DNA of 64,000 bases from Mycolicibacterium brisbanense (lineage in GTDB: Bacteria > Actinomycetota > Actinomycetes > Mycobacteriales > Mycobacteriaceae): contig NZ_BCSX01000007.1 in the NCBI RefSeq assembly GCF_001570425.1, positions 252,341 through 316,340 of the forward strand, given 5' to 3'. Below, in pieces: positions 1 through 9,554 of this stretch (the first letter of the stretch is position 1; each line of letters opens with the position of its first letter). A model generated the notes under the pieces. It did not search any database. It worked only from the letters and a program-made list of their open reading frames with translations, and was not told where the DNA came from. The translations under genes were made by a program, and so were the position numbers.

Positions 1-1775
1 GACGGGCGACCGAGCTCGATCATCTTCTCCACGACCGCCTCGGCCGGGTGCGGCACGTAGGTGCCACCCTCGTCCTCGACGCCCTTGCGGGACGCGACGG
101 CGATCTTGTGCATCAGCTCCAGGTTGAGCTCATCGGAGAGCTGCAGCGGCGCAGCCGGGTAACCGGCCTGCGATCCGGCTTGCTCGATGGACGCCGGCTC
201 GACGCCCTCGCCCAGCATGGCCAGCGCCTCGTTGACGAAGGTGCCGATCACGCGGCTGGTGAAGAAGCCACGGCTGTCGTTGACCACGATCGGGGTCTTC
301 TTGATGGCCAGCGTGTAGTCGAACACCCGGGCCAGCGCCTCGTCAGAGGTCTTCTCGCCCTTGATGATCTCCACCAGCGGCATCTTGTCGACGGGGCTGA
401 AGAAGTGGATGCCGATGAAGTCCTCCTGGCGCTTCACCCCGGTCGCCAGACCGGTGATGGGCAGCGTGGAGGTGTTCGAGCCGAGCAGCGCGTTGGGCTC
501 GACGATGTCCTCGATCTCCTGGAACACCTTGTGCTTGAGTTCCTGGTTCTCGAACACGGCCTCGATCACGAAGTCGACACCCTTGAAATCGTTGGGGTCG
601 GCGGTCGGGGTGATCTTCGCAAGGAGCGCGGCACTCTTCTCTTCGGTGGTCTTGCCACGCTTGAGCGCCTTGGCCTCCAAGCTCTCCGAGTAGGCCTTGC
701 CCTTGTCGGCAGCTTCCTGCGTGACGTCCTTGAGCACGACGTCGTAACCGGCCTTGGCCGACACGTAGGCGATACCGGCACCCATCATGCCTGCGCCCAG
801 CACGCCGATCTTCTTGATGTCCTGCTTGGCGATGCCCTCGGGACGCGACGCGCCGCCGTTGATGGCCTGCAGGTCCAGAAAGAACGCCTGAATCATGTTC
901 TTGGCGGTCTGGCCGGTTACCAGCTGGGTGAAGTAGCGGCTCTCGATGCGGCTCGCGGTGTCGAAGTCGACCTGCGCACCCTCGACAGCGGCGTCGAGGA
1001 TGGCGCGCGGTGCGGGCATCGGCGCACCCTTGAGCTGCTTGCGCAGCAGCGCCGGGAACGACGGCAGGATCGCGGCAAGCGCAGGCGACGACGGGGTGCC
1101 GCCGGGCATCTTGTAGCCCTTTACATCCCACGGCTGGGTGTGCGCCTCGGGGTTGGCCTTGATCCAAGCCTTGGCAGCGGGGACCAGCTCATCGACGGAG
1201 CCGACCAACTCGTCGACCAGGCCGGTCTCCTTGGCCTTGGTCGGGTTGAAGCGGGTGCCCTGACTCAGCACCTCCATGAACGCCTTCTGGATGCCGAACA
1301 TCCGCACGGTGCGGGTGACACCGCCACCGCCGGGCAGCAGGCCCAGGGTAACCTCGGGCAGGCCGATCTGGCTGCCCTTCACGTCGGCGGCGATGCGGTG
1401 GTTACACGCCAGCGCGATCTCCAGGCCGCCGCCGAGCGCAGCGCCGTTGATGGCGGCGACGACGGGCTTCTGCAGGGTCTCCAGCTGGCGCAGGTCGGCC
1501 TTGATGTCCTCGACCATCTTGAACGCCTCGGCGGCGTCGTCGGGCCCGATGCTCATCATGCCCTTGAGGTCGCCACCGGCGAAGAAGGTCTTCTTCGCGC
1601 TGGTGATCACCACGCCGGTGATCGAATCAGCTTCGGCCACAAGGCGTTCCACTGCGGTATGCATGGATTCCTTGTAGTGCTCGTTCATCACGTTGGCCGA
1701 ACCGGTCGGGTCGTCCAATGTCAGGGTGACGATGCCGTCGGCATCCTTGTCCCACTGAATGGTGTTCTCAGCCAT
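1..1775 (-). CDS. fadB: Fatty-acid oxidation multifunctional protein FadB (3' end outside window)
   Basis: Trifunctional-type beta-oxidation enzyme: enoyl-CoA hydratase at the N-terminus and NAD-dependent 3-hydroxyacyl-CoA dehydrogenase after it, converting enoyl-CoA to 3-ketoacyl-CoA in the cytosol. The reading frame is open from ATG at 1775 to the window edge (about 591 codons), so the C-terminal part is missing; mycobacterial FadB is about 720 residues. Visible motifs are the crotonase oxyanion segment [10 protein letters not shown], the glycine-rich [12 protein letters not shown] stretch, and the Rossmann motif [21 protein letters not shown] at the start of the dehydrogenase domain. It lies 15 bases after fadA on the same strand, so the two form a fadA-fadB operon matching M. 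tuberculosis Rv0859-Rv0860. A very long open frame runs antisense to it but is a high-GC shadow. Confidence 0.95.
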   Translation of the reverse strand, partial: MAENTIQWDKDADGIVTLTLDDPTGSANVMNEHYKESMHTAVERLVAEADSITGVVITSAKKTFFAGGDLKGMMSIGPDDAAEAFKMVEDIKADLRQLETLQKPVVAAINGAALGGGLEIALACNHRIAADVKGSQIGLPEVTLGLLPGGGGVTRTVRMFGIQKAFMEVLSQGTRFNPTKAKETGLVDELVGSVDELVPAAKAWIKANPEAHTQPWDVKGYKMPGGTPSSPALAAILPSFPALLRKQLKGAPMPAPRAILDAAVEGAQVDFDTASRIESRYFTQLVTGQTAKNMIQAFFLDLQAINGGASRPEGIAKQDIKKIGVLGAGMMGAGIAYVSAKAGYDVVLKDVTQEAADKGKAYSESLEAKALKRGKTTEEKSAALLAKITPTADPNDFKGVDFVIEAVFENQELKHKVFQEIEDIVEPNALLGSNTSTLPITGLATGVKRQEDFIGIHFFSPVDKMPLVEIIKGEKTSDEALARVFDYTLAIKKTPIVVNDSRGFFTSRVIGTFVNEALAMLGEGVEPASIEQAGSQAGYPAAPLQLSDELNLELMHKIAVASRKGVEDEGGTYVPHPAEAVVEKMIELGRP

Positions 1776-1790
1776 TGTTGTTCAGCCCTC

Positions 1791-3002
<1,212 letters not shown>

Positions 3003-3096
3003 GTGTCTGCTCCCTGCCTCTTTGCAGTCCAGGTTCAGGTATTGGGTTTGCGGAACCGCTGACAGCAGTCCTCTACCGGAGAGTAACAGGATCGCA

Positions 3097-3112
3097 AACC
3101 AACCTGTTGGTT
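3097..3112. promoter_or_regulatory. Inverted repeat upstream of fadAB, candidate operator
   Basis: AACCAACCTGTTGGTT: two 7-base arms with a 2-base spacer, about 95 bases upstream of the fadA start in the fadA/DUF1931 divergent spacer. Short-spacer perfect palindromes of this size are typical of TetR- or FadR-type lipid regulators, but no such regulator gene is adjacent, so the binding protein is unknown. Confidence 0.35.
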
Positions 3113-3297
3113 GGGAGACTTACGCCACACAAAATCGACGCTGACCGCAGCCTCCCCGGGGTGCCTCCTGACCTGTGAAGCCGAACCGGCCCGGCGAGAT
3201 TGCACCTGCGGGTCCGGTTCGGGGTCACCGACAACAGTGCCAATGTTGTGTGTTGGCCTGCTCGGGTCAGTCGGGAACTGTGTAACGGAGGTATCGA

Positions 3298-3750
3298 GTG
3301 ACTCATCCGTCAGGTATTCCGGTGTTCGAACGGTTCTTCCGCTCGGTCGCAAGCATCAACATCGACAAGAACGACGTACGTCGCTTCCGGGAGTTCGTCG
3401 ACGAGCAGATCGATGAGGTTGCTATCGCGGGGCGAAACTCGGCCAAGTGGAACGGGCGCGACGTGATTGTGGCGCAGGATCTTCCGATCACCAAGGGCCT
3501 GCAGGAGCGAATGCGTGAGTTCGACAAGCTCGAGGAAGCCGAGGAGATCCGGGAGCTGCTGCGCCAGGTGGTGCGGCAACCACCTGGGGACGTTACGTTC
3601 GCCGAGGACACCGAGCATCTGCTGCCAGAGCTGTTCGGCGGGCTGAGTATCGCGCTGGCCCGTTCGTTTCGCGTGGTAGACGCGACGGTGTCTCACCCGT
3701 CGACTGAGCATTGGAACAGGGTGTTCACAATATTCCGGCTGATGTTCTGA
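3298..3750 (+). CDS. DUF1931 family histone-fold-like protein
   Basis: A 150-residue protein of the DUF1931 family, whose structurally characterised bacterial member has two tandem histone folds; its role in bacteria is not established. Sequence features include the helical IDKNDVRRFREFVDEQIDEVAIAG-type start and a repeated pattern of amphipathic helices without signal peptide or membrane segments. Start chosen at GTG 3298, preceded by GGAGG at a normal distance. It is divergent from fadA and convergent with the PucR-type regulator, only 16 bases apart at the 3' ends. DNA binding is a family-level suggestion, not seen here. Confidence 0.75.
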   Translation: MTHPSGIPVFERFFRSVASINIDKNDVRRFREFVDEQIDEVAIAGRNSAKWNGRDVIVAQDLPITKGLQERMREFDKLEEAEEIRELLRQVVRQPPGDVTFAEDTEHLLPELFGGLSIALARSFRVVDATVSHPSTEHWNRVFTIFRLMF

Positions 3751-3766
3751 TGCCGACCCCGTCCGG

Positions 3767-5449
3767 TCAGCCATCAGGATTCAGGAACCGCCACGCCCGA
3801 GTCGCGGCGTGCAGGTTGAACCGGGTATCGACCTTGCGGAGGTCGTGACCGGTGAGTTCAGCGATGCGCGCCAGCCGGTAGCGCAGCGTGCTGCGATGGA
3901 TGTGCAATGCAGCTGCCGATTCGTCATAGTTTCCACCGCATTCCAGGTAATCGCTCAGGGTCATCACTAGGTCGGAGTTCTTGCTTTCGTCGTAATCCAG
4001 TAGTGCGCCCAGCCATTCGCGCACGAAACTCTCGACCTCGCCGCCGCCATGGGCGGCGTCGATGAGGCGATAGAAGCCGAGTTCGTCGAACGCCGCTGCG
4101 CCTTCGGGGTTGACTGAGCGCAGCCGGATGTTCATGGCGCGACGCGCTTCGATGAAGGACTGCGGAAAATCCTCGGGCACGACGCATCGAGAGCCGATAC
4201 CGATCACGCTGGTCGTCATGCCAAGGATTCCACTGATTGCGTCGTGAAACGCCCGCGGGTCCGGGCGGCCGTCGGTAAGTAGAACAACCAGACCTGCATG
4301 GCGCCCGAGCAGATAGTTCAGGCCCAACGCCGTCGCGGCCCGTCCGGCGGCACTTGGCGGCGCGCTCTCAGCGCCACCGGCACTTTGCATCACCACCACA
4401 TGGTGGGGACGTCGTAGGTCATGTCCCAGAGCGTCGGCACGAGCGTAGGCACCGTCTCGGTCGGTGCCGGCCAACAGATCATCGACAAGATCGCGACGCA
4501 AACTGACTTCGATCTCAGCGACGGTTCGCTGGTGAGAAAGCTCCAGCGCCAAGACAATGGCGCCATAGCGCAGGGCAAACAAGTCGTCCGCCGTCACCGT
4601 GTCGTCCGGGTCGTTCAACGCGAGGACTCCGAGGATCTCGGTCCGGGGCTGGACAAGTGTGAGTACTCGTCCGCCGATTCGCGCCTGACCCGTTTGTGCG
4701 GCCAACTCGTGAAGCAGGAGTTCGCGCTCATCCGCGAGCTGTTTGGGATAGGGGTGGGGCTGTCCGGAACCAGACCAGCAGCGCAGATTGCCGAACCGAT
4801 CCTCGACACCCACCGAATGCCCCGTCAGGTCATTCAGCGCATCCGCGATACCCTGCTCACCCATTCCCGCGGCCACTGCCGCGCTCAGCATTTCGTGCAC
4901 ATTCGTCTGTCGCCGTAGCCGCGTCACCATGGTGCCGAGTGCGCGGTTCGCGGCCTTCAGATCGGCATTTGATTTTGTCAGCTTCGCGGTGTCCCTAGTG
5001 TCGCGGTCATGCCGGGCGGCATGTGCCAGAGCGGCCCCGGCCTGCTGGGCAAAGATGATCAGCAGCTGGATCTGATTGTCCGACGGTGCGCTGGCAGCAC
5101 TGACCACCAAACACCCGTGGACGATGCTTCGGTGACTCAGCGGGAACGCCCACCCCCACCGGCCGTCTCTTGTGTCCACGTGGCCGTCCCAGCCGGACTC
5201 GCGGTGCCGTTTTATGTCGGGGTGCGCTGGCACGGACGGTGGAAAGCGAACGAATCCACCGTTCACCGACCGGTAGCTGGCCTCGACCTGGCAGGATGCG
5301 AGTCGGCCGCAGGCGGCGTTAGCTTCGCGAAAGATCTCGCCGACGTCGGAGTCATCGAAAGTGAGCCGCGACAGGGCAGCCAGACCCGCTGATAAGGCCT
5401 GTTCGTCAGGCCGAGTGCCCTCTGCCGGGCTGCGCGATTCATCGTTCAT
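3767..5449 (-). CDS. PucR/CdaR-family transcriptional regulator
   Basis: About 560 residues if started at the ATG at 5449 (the frame is open further upstream to 5596, but that extension is composition-biased). The N-terminal half looks like a GAF-type sensor (residues roughly 20-170), followed by a coiled-coil-like segment, a CdaR GGDEF-like middle and a C-terminal PucR helix-turn-helix with YLECGGNYDESAAALHIHRS then TLRYRLARIAELTG. Such regulators act as ligand-responsive activators. It is divergent from the dnaK operon across a 455-base spacer and could regulate it or itself. No ligand can be inferred. Start is uncertain because a GGAGG lies about 20 bases upstream rather than at the ideal distance. 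Confidence 0.8.
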   Translation of the reverse strand: MNDESRSPAEGTRPDEQALSAGLAALSRLTFDDSDVGEIFREANAACGRLASCQVEASYRSVNGGFVRFPPSVPAHPDIKRHRESGWDGHVDTRDGRWGWAFPLSHRSIVHGCLVVSAASAPSDNQIQLLIIFAQQAGAALAHAARHDRDTRDTAKLTKSNADLKAANRALGTMVTRLRRQTNVHEMLSAAVAAGMGEQGIADALNDLTGHSVGVEDRFGNLRCWSGSGQPHPYPKQLADERELLLHELAAQTGQARIGGRVLTLVQPRTEILGVLALNDPDDTVTADDLFALRYGAIVLALELSHQRTVAEIEVSLRRDLVDDLLAGTDRDGAYARADALGHDLRRPHHVVVMQSAGGAESAPPSAAGRAATALGLNYLLGRHAGLVVLLTDGRPDPRAFHDAISGILGMTTSVIGIGSRCVVPEDFPQSFIEARRAMNIRLRSVNPEGAAAFDELGFYRLIDAAHGGGEVESFVREWLGALLDYDESKNSDLVMTLSDYLECGGNYDESAAALHIHRSTLRYRLARIAELTGHDLRKVDTRFNLHAATRAWRFLNPDG

Positions 5450-5684
5450 GTTGGGCGGCGAAGCTCGGCTCCCTCCTCTCTGAGCCGCCGTGGCCGGAGG
5501 GGTCGCCGAGGCGTCACCGAGGAACGGCATACCCACAGTTGGCACTGAAAGAAACGCCTTTACGGGTCCGAAAGTGCCCAACCTGCGTCCGCTCATCAGA
5601 CCCTTCGCCGCTGTGGTGCTGACAGGGCGAATCAGAGTCCCGATTTTCGGCTCACCGGGAGCACGCGACAGTCGCTACGGATTG

Positions 5685-5701
5685 CCAGACTCGTTGTCTG
5701 G
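5685..5701. promoter_or_regulatory. Inverted repeat in dnaK/pucR spacer, candidate operator
   Basis: CCAGACTCGTTGTCTGG, two perfect 6-base arms around TCGTT. It lies 204 bases upstream of dnaK and 236 bases upstream of the chosen regulator start, a position suitable for an operator acting on either gene. No known consensus is matched. Confidence 0.3.
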
Positions 5702-5802
5702 GGAGCGATTGCGAGCCTCACAACTCAGTAGGAGTCATGGCTTTGATGCGGATGGCCTACCGGTGTAGGGGCAGTGATCGCTAAGCGTTCGACGGTTGCG
5801 AG

Positions 5803-5901
5803 ATGGGCGGACTGCGGCCCCAGTATGACGACGTCGTCGCCGACGCTGACATGGCCGCCCGTGCACTGCAACTCCTCACCAGCGACAACCGAAGGGAATA
5901 G
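5803..5901 (+). CDS. Possible 32-residue leader peptide upstream of dnaK
   Basis: Open frame from ATG 5803 to TAG 5899-5901, ending three bases before the dnaK ATG and overlapping the dnaK ribosome-binding site. It would encode a 32-residue acidic peptide beginning MGGLRPQYDDVVADADMAAR. There is no strong ribosome-binding site before it, so it may be a chance frame. If translated, it would be coupled to dnaK. Similarity to known leader peptides is not recognised. Confidence 0.2.
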   Translation: MGGLRPQYDDVVADADMAARALQLLTSDNRRE

Positions 5902-5904
5902 ACG

Positions 5905-7788
5905 ATGGCGACAGCGGTAGGCATCGATCTCGGGACGACGAACTCGGTGATCGCCGCCTGGCAGGCCGGGGAGCCCGTTGTGATTCCCAACGCCGAGGGC
6001 GCGCGAACCACGCCGTCGGTGGTGGCCTTCACGGAAAACGGCGAGCGTCTGGTCGGGCAACTGGCCAGGCGGCAGTCGATCATGAACCCGAAGGGCACGA
6101 TCTACTCGGCAAAACGATTCATCGGGCGCCGCTTCGATGAAATATCGGAGGAAGCCAAGGCGGTCAGCTTCGACGTTGTAGAGGGCGACGGTGGCGCTGC
6201 ACGCTTCGACGTGCGGGGTAAGCAGTACTCGCCCGAAGAGATCAGCGCGCAAGTGCTGCGCAAACTCGTCGATGACGCAGGCAAGTTCCTCGGCGAACGG
6301 GTCAAGGAAGCGGTGATCACCGTTCCGGCGTATTTCAACGACGCGCAACGCAACGCCACCAAGGATGCCGGCCGGATCGCCGGGTTGGATGTGCTGCGCA
6401 TCGTCAACGAGCCCACGGCAGCGGCGCTGGCCTACGGGCTGGACAAGAAGGGTCACGAGACAGTGCTGGTCTTCGACCTCGGCGGCGGCACATTCGATGT
6501 CAGCCTTCTTGACGTCGGTGACGGGGTGGTCGAGGTTCGCTCCACCGCAGGTGATTCCCATCTGGGTGGCGACGACTTCGACCGCCGGCTCGTGGACTAT
6601 CTGGCCGATGAATTCCAGCGTGAGAACAACATTGATCTGCGCAAAGATTCGCAGGCGCTGCAGCGGCTGTTCGAGGCGGCCGAGAAAGCGAAGGTGGAAC
6701 TGTCGTCGGTAACGCAGACACAGGTGAACCTGCCGTTTGTCACTGCAGACGCCAACGGCCCCAAGCACCTCACCATGACCATCAATCGATCGAAATTCGA
6801 CGAACTCACACACGATCTGGTCGAGCGCTGCATGGGTCCTGTCAAGCAGGCAATGGACGACGCCAAAGTCACGGCCAACGACATCGACGAGGTCATCCTG
6901 GTCGGCGGGTCGACCCGCATCCCCGCCGTCCACGCCCTGGTCCGCCGGCTCACCGGGGGCAAGGACCCGAACATGACCGTCAACCCGGACGAGGTGGTCG
7001 CGCTCGGCGCCGCGATCCAGGCGGGCGTGCTCAAGGGCGAGGTCTCCGATGTCTTGCTGCTCGACGTCACCCCATTGTCGCTGGGGGTGGAGACCGCCGG
7101 CGGCGTGATGACCAAGATCATCGAGCGCAACACCACCATCCCCGCCCGGCGCAGCGAGGTGTTCAGCACCGCCGCAGACAACCAGCCGGCTGTGGATATC
7201 GTTGTGCTGCAGGGCGAACGCGAGATGGCCAAGGACAACCGCGTACTCGGCAGGTTCAAGCTGGAGAACATCCGACCCGCCCCGCGCGGTGAGCCACAGA
7301 TCGAGGTCACCTTCGACATCGATGCCAATGGGATCCTGCATGTCACCGCCCGCGACAAGGACACCGGCGCCGAGCAGAGCATCACCATCAGCGAACAGTC
7401 GAACCTCGATCAGAACGAGGTAGACCGGATGCTCGCCGAGGCCGAGGCACACCGACGCGAGGACGAACAGCTGCGCAAGCTGGTCGATGCGCGCAATGAA
7501 CTCGATTCGGTGGCTTACCAAGTCGAGCGCCGGCTCGCCGAGCTGGGCGACTCCGCGGCGCCGCATGACCGGGCGCGGGCCGAGATGCTGGTCGCCGACG
7601 CTCGGCAAGCGGTCAAGGACGAGGCTCCGCTGGAACGGGTGCAATCGCTGACATCCGAACTGCAGCAGGTACTTTACGGGCTACAACCCATATCGTCCGG
7701 CGCCGGAAACGGGCAACCATCCGGCGACGGCCGGCGCCCTCCAGTCGGTGACGACGATGTGGTCGACGCCGAGTTCGACCGGGGCTGA
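5905..7788 (+). CDS. dnaK: Hsp70 chaperone DnaK (second-type locus)
   Basis: ATP-dependent Hsp70 chaperone of 627 residues. The nucleotide-binding domain begins [16 protein letters not shown] and holds the phosphate loop [14 protein letters not shown] and the adenosine motif [12 protein letters not shown]; the substrate-binding domain starts after the conserved linker [17 protein letters not shown], and the C-terminal lid ends in a [16 protein letters not shown] tail. ATG 5905 follows GAAGGGA. It heads an operon with grpE, a CbpA-type J protein, a CbpM-like modulator and clpB, instead of the dnaK-grpE-dnaJ1-hspR order of the housekeeping mycobacterial locus. I infer an additional, specialised DnaK. 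The housekeeping copy is presumably elsewhere and cannot be checked here. Confidence 0.93.
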   Translation: MATAVGIDLGTTNSVIAAWQAGEPVVIPNAEGARTTPSVVAFTENGERLVGQLARRQSIMNPKGTIYSAKRFIGRRFDEISEEAKAVSFDVVEGDGGAARFDVRGKQYSPEEISAQVLRKLVDDAGKFLGERVKEAVITVPAYFNDAQRNATKDAGRIAGLDVLRIVNEPTAAALAYGLDKKGHETVLVFDLGGGTFDVSLLDVGDGVVEVRSTAGDSHLGGDDFDRRLVDYLADEFQRENNIDLRKDSQALQRLFEAAEKAKVELSSVTQTQVNLPFVTADANGPKHLTMTINRSKFDELTHDLVERCMGPVKQAMDDAKVTANDIDEVILVGGSTRIPAVHALVRRLTGGKDPNMTVNPDEVVALGAAIQAGVLKGEVSDVLLLDVTPLSLGVETAGGVMTKIIERNTTIPARRSEVFSTAADNQPAVDIVVLQGEREMAKDNRVLGRFKLENIRPAPRGEPQIEVTFDIDANGILHVTARDKDTGAEQSITISEQSNLDQNEVDRMLAEAEAHRREDEQLRKLVDARNELDSVAYQVERRLAELGDSAAPHDRARAEMLVADARQAVKDEAPLERVQSLTSELQQVLYGLQPISSGAGNGQPSGDGRRPPVGDDDVVDAEFDRG

Positions 7789-7794
7789 GCCGCC

Positions 7795-8319
7795 ATGGTC
7801 AGTTCGACAGAACATTCCAAGACCGACGAAAACGATGATCGGGTAGCCGAAAGTCCGCCAGAAGCGGTTGCATCCCAACCTTCTTCGGACACCGAGCTGG
7901 CCAAGCTCGAAGACCGCTGGCGCCGCGCCGTCGCCGATCTCGACAACCTGCGCAAGCGGCATGCCCGCGAATTGGACCGCGAACGAACAACCGAACGGTC
8001 CAGGGTGGCAGGCGCGTGGCTGCCCGTCGTGGACAACCTGGAGCGGGCGATTGCCCACGCGGGTCACCAGTCCGACGCGGTCGTCGAAGGCGTGCGGAGC
8101 ATTTGGGACCAAGCATTACAGGTTCTCGAGCAGCTCGGCTATCTGCGCGATGCGGAGACAGGGGTGCCCTTCGACCCGGAGCGTCACGAGGTGGTTGGTG
8201 TGGTGGACCACCCGGACAGCGCGCCCGGGACGGTCGTCGAAGTACTTCGACCGGGCTACGGCGACGGATCAAGGCAACTGCGGCCGGCGGCCGTGGTGGT
8301 CAGCCGACACGAGGAGTGA
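7795..8319 (+). CDS. grpE: Nucleotide exchange factor GrpE
   Basis: A 174-residue GrpE that releases ADP from DnaK. It shows the long N-terminal coiled coil with the hallmark segment RWRRAVADLDNLRKRHAREL and the C-terminal beta domain containing GVPFDPERHEVVG and VVEVLRPGYGDGSRQLRPA, which contact the DnaK nucleotide-binding domain. It starts six bases after the dnaK stop and is followed by the J-protein gene at a similar distance, so it is translated from the same message. Length is at the short end for the family. Confidence 0.93.
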   Translation: MVSSTEHSKTDENDDRVAESPPEAVASQPSSDTELAKLEDRWRRAVADLDNLRKRHARELDRERTTERSRVAGAWLPVVDNLERAIAHAGHQSDAVVEGVRSIWDQALQVLEQLGYLRDAETGVPFDPERHEVVGVVDHPDSAPGTVVEVLRPGYGDGSRQLRPAAVVVSRHEE

Positions 8320-8325
8320 GATCGG

Positions 8326-9240
8326 GTGGCCCGCGACTACTACGAAGTCCTCGGGGTGTCGCGCGACGCGACCACCGATCAGATCCAGCAGGCGTTCCGC
8401 ACACTAGCCCGCAAGCATCACCCCGACGTCAACAAGGATCCAGCGGCCGAAGAACGCTTCAAGGAGATCAACGAGGCCTATCACGTGCTGTCGGACCCCG
8501 AAACCCGCAAGCGCTACAACCGGTTCGGCGAAGACTTCCGGAAGGTGCCCGAGGACTGGGAAGAGCGGGTGGGCGCCGGTACCGGTGGCTTCGGCAGCGC
8601 AGGGCCCTCCGGCCCGCGGGTGCGATACGGCCAGGGCTTCGCCGGCGCCGATGGCATCAACATCGAGGACCTTTTCGGCGACATGTTCGGCGGCGGTGGC
8701 GGATTCGGGCCGATTCCGGGTGCCGACCAGGAAGCGCTGCTGGACCTGACCGTCGAGGAGGCCTACCGGGGCGGCAAACGGCAGATCTCACTGGATGGCC
8801 GCAATTACGGGGTGAGCATTCCTGCCGGTGTGATCGACGGTCAGCGGATACGGCTGGCGGGTGAGGGTGGCAGAGGTAGCGGCGATGGACCGGCCGGAGA
8901 TTTGTACCTGCGCGTGCGCATCAAGCCGCATCCCCGATTCCGGCTCGACGGACGCGACGTGACCGTCGATCTGCCGGTATCGCCGTGGGAGGCGGCGCTC
9001 GGGACCACTGTCGTCATGAGAACTCCCGGCGGCGAAGCGAAAGTTAAGGTGCCGCAAGGGTCGTCGACCGGCCGACGGTTGCGGCTGCGCGGCGAAGGCA
9101 TGCCCAACCCGCGCGGTGCCGCGGGCGACCTCTACGCAGAGATCAAGGTGATGGTTCCACCGACACCCACGACACGAGAACGCGAGCTGTTCGGGCAACT
9201 GGCGGCGGAGTCCACGTTCGACCCCAGGAGAGGACCATGA
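8326..9240 (+). CDS. cbpA: CbpA-type (class B) J-domain co-chaperone
   Basis: A 304-residue J protein that stimulates DnaK ATPase and delivers substrates. The J domain occupies residues 3-68 with HPD in [10 protein letters not shown], followed by a Gly/Phe-rich linker ([12 protein letters not shown]) and two C-terminal beta-barrel domains. There is no cysteine-rich zinc-finger domain, so it is the CbpA class rather than DnaJ. The start is GTG 8326. Its stop overlaps the ATG of the CbpM-like gene by four bases, and a CbpA-CbpM pairing is well known in enterobacteria, which supports both calls. Confidence 0.9.
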   Translation: MARDYYEVLGVSRDATTDQIQQAFRTLARKHHPDVNKDPAAEERFKEINEAYHVLSDPETRKRYNRFGEDFRKVPEDWEERVGAGTGGFGSAGPSGPRVRYGQGFAGADGINIEDLFGDMFGGGGGFGPIPGADQEALLDLTVEEAYRGGKRQISLDGRNYGVSIPAGVIDGQRIRLAGEGGRGSGDGPAGDLYLRVRIKPHPRFRLDGRDVTVDLPVSPWEAALGTTVVMRTPGGEAKVKVPQGSSTGRRLRLRGEGMPNPRGAAGDLYAEIKVMVPPTPTTRERELFGQLAAESTFDPRRGP

Positions 9241-9554
9241 CCACACCACGCTATGTCCTGGCGCGGCGGCCCGGAATGCAGCTCGACGACTTTGCAAAAC
9301 GCTGCGCGTTGCATCCCGACATGGTGCGCCGACTGGTGGCGCTCGGCCTTGTCGCTTGCCAACAGGATGCCCGCGGCGATCTCCGGTTCGAACCGTCTGC
9401 GTTACTGACAGTCGGCCGTATCCAGCGGTTGAGGACCGGTCTGGGACTGAACTACGCGGCGATCGGGCTGGTGCTCGATCTGCTGGACCACATCGAAGAG
9501 CTGGAATCCGATTCTCGCCGGAGGAGGGCGTCACGGTGGACATCAACAAGCTGA
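9237..9554 (+). CDS. CbpM-like / MerR-type chaperone modulator
   Basis: A 105-residue protein with a MerR-like winged helix: [29 protein letters not shown] then a helix with [28 protein letters not shown]. This arrangement is shared by HspR and by CbpM, the anti-CbpA modulator. The lack of the HspR-type TLRTYDRLGLVSP motif, and the position directly after a CbpA-type J protein with an ATGA overlap, favour CbpM. Its last 19 bases overlap the clpB start. A DNA-binding repressor role for this operon remains possible. Confidence 0.7.
   Translation: MTTPRYVLARRPGMQLDDFAKRCALHPDMVRRLVALGLVACQQDARGDLRFEPSALLTVGRIQRLRTGLGLNYAAIGLVLDLLDHIEELESDSRRRRASRWTSTS

Larger units (their letters stand above)
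5450..5904. other. Divergent intergenic region between pucR-type gene and dnaK operon
   Basis: 455 bases expected to hold the promoters of both the regulator and the chaperone operon. I see no CIRCE element and no HAIR (HspR) box (CTTGAGT-N7-ACTCAAG), the usual heat-shock operators. It does contain an inverted repeat at 5685-5701 and a short open frame at 5803-5901. No convincing SigH/SigE or SigF promoter could be read by eye. Confidence 0.6.

Noticed and set aside
5450..5904. CIRCE or HAIR heat-shock operator in front of dnaK
   Set aside because: Looked for TTAGCACTC and CTTGAGT boxes by eye and found none.
5725..7644. 639-residue open frame on the minus strand
   Set aside because: Antisense to dnaK with no recognisable motif; typical high-GC mirror frame.
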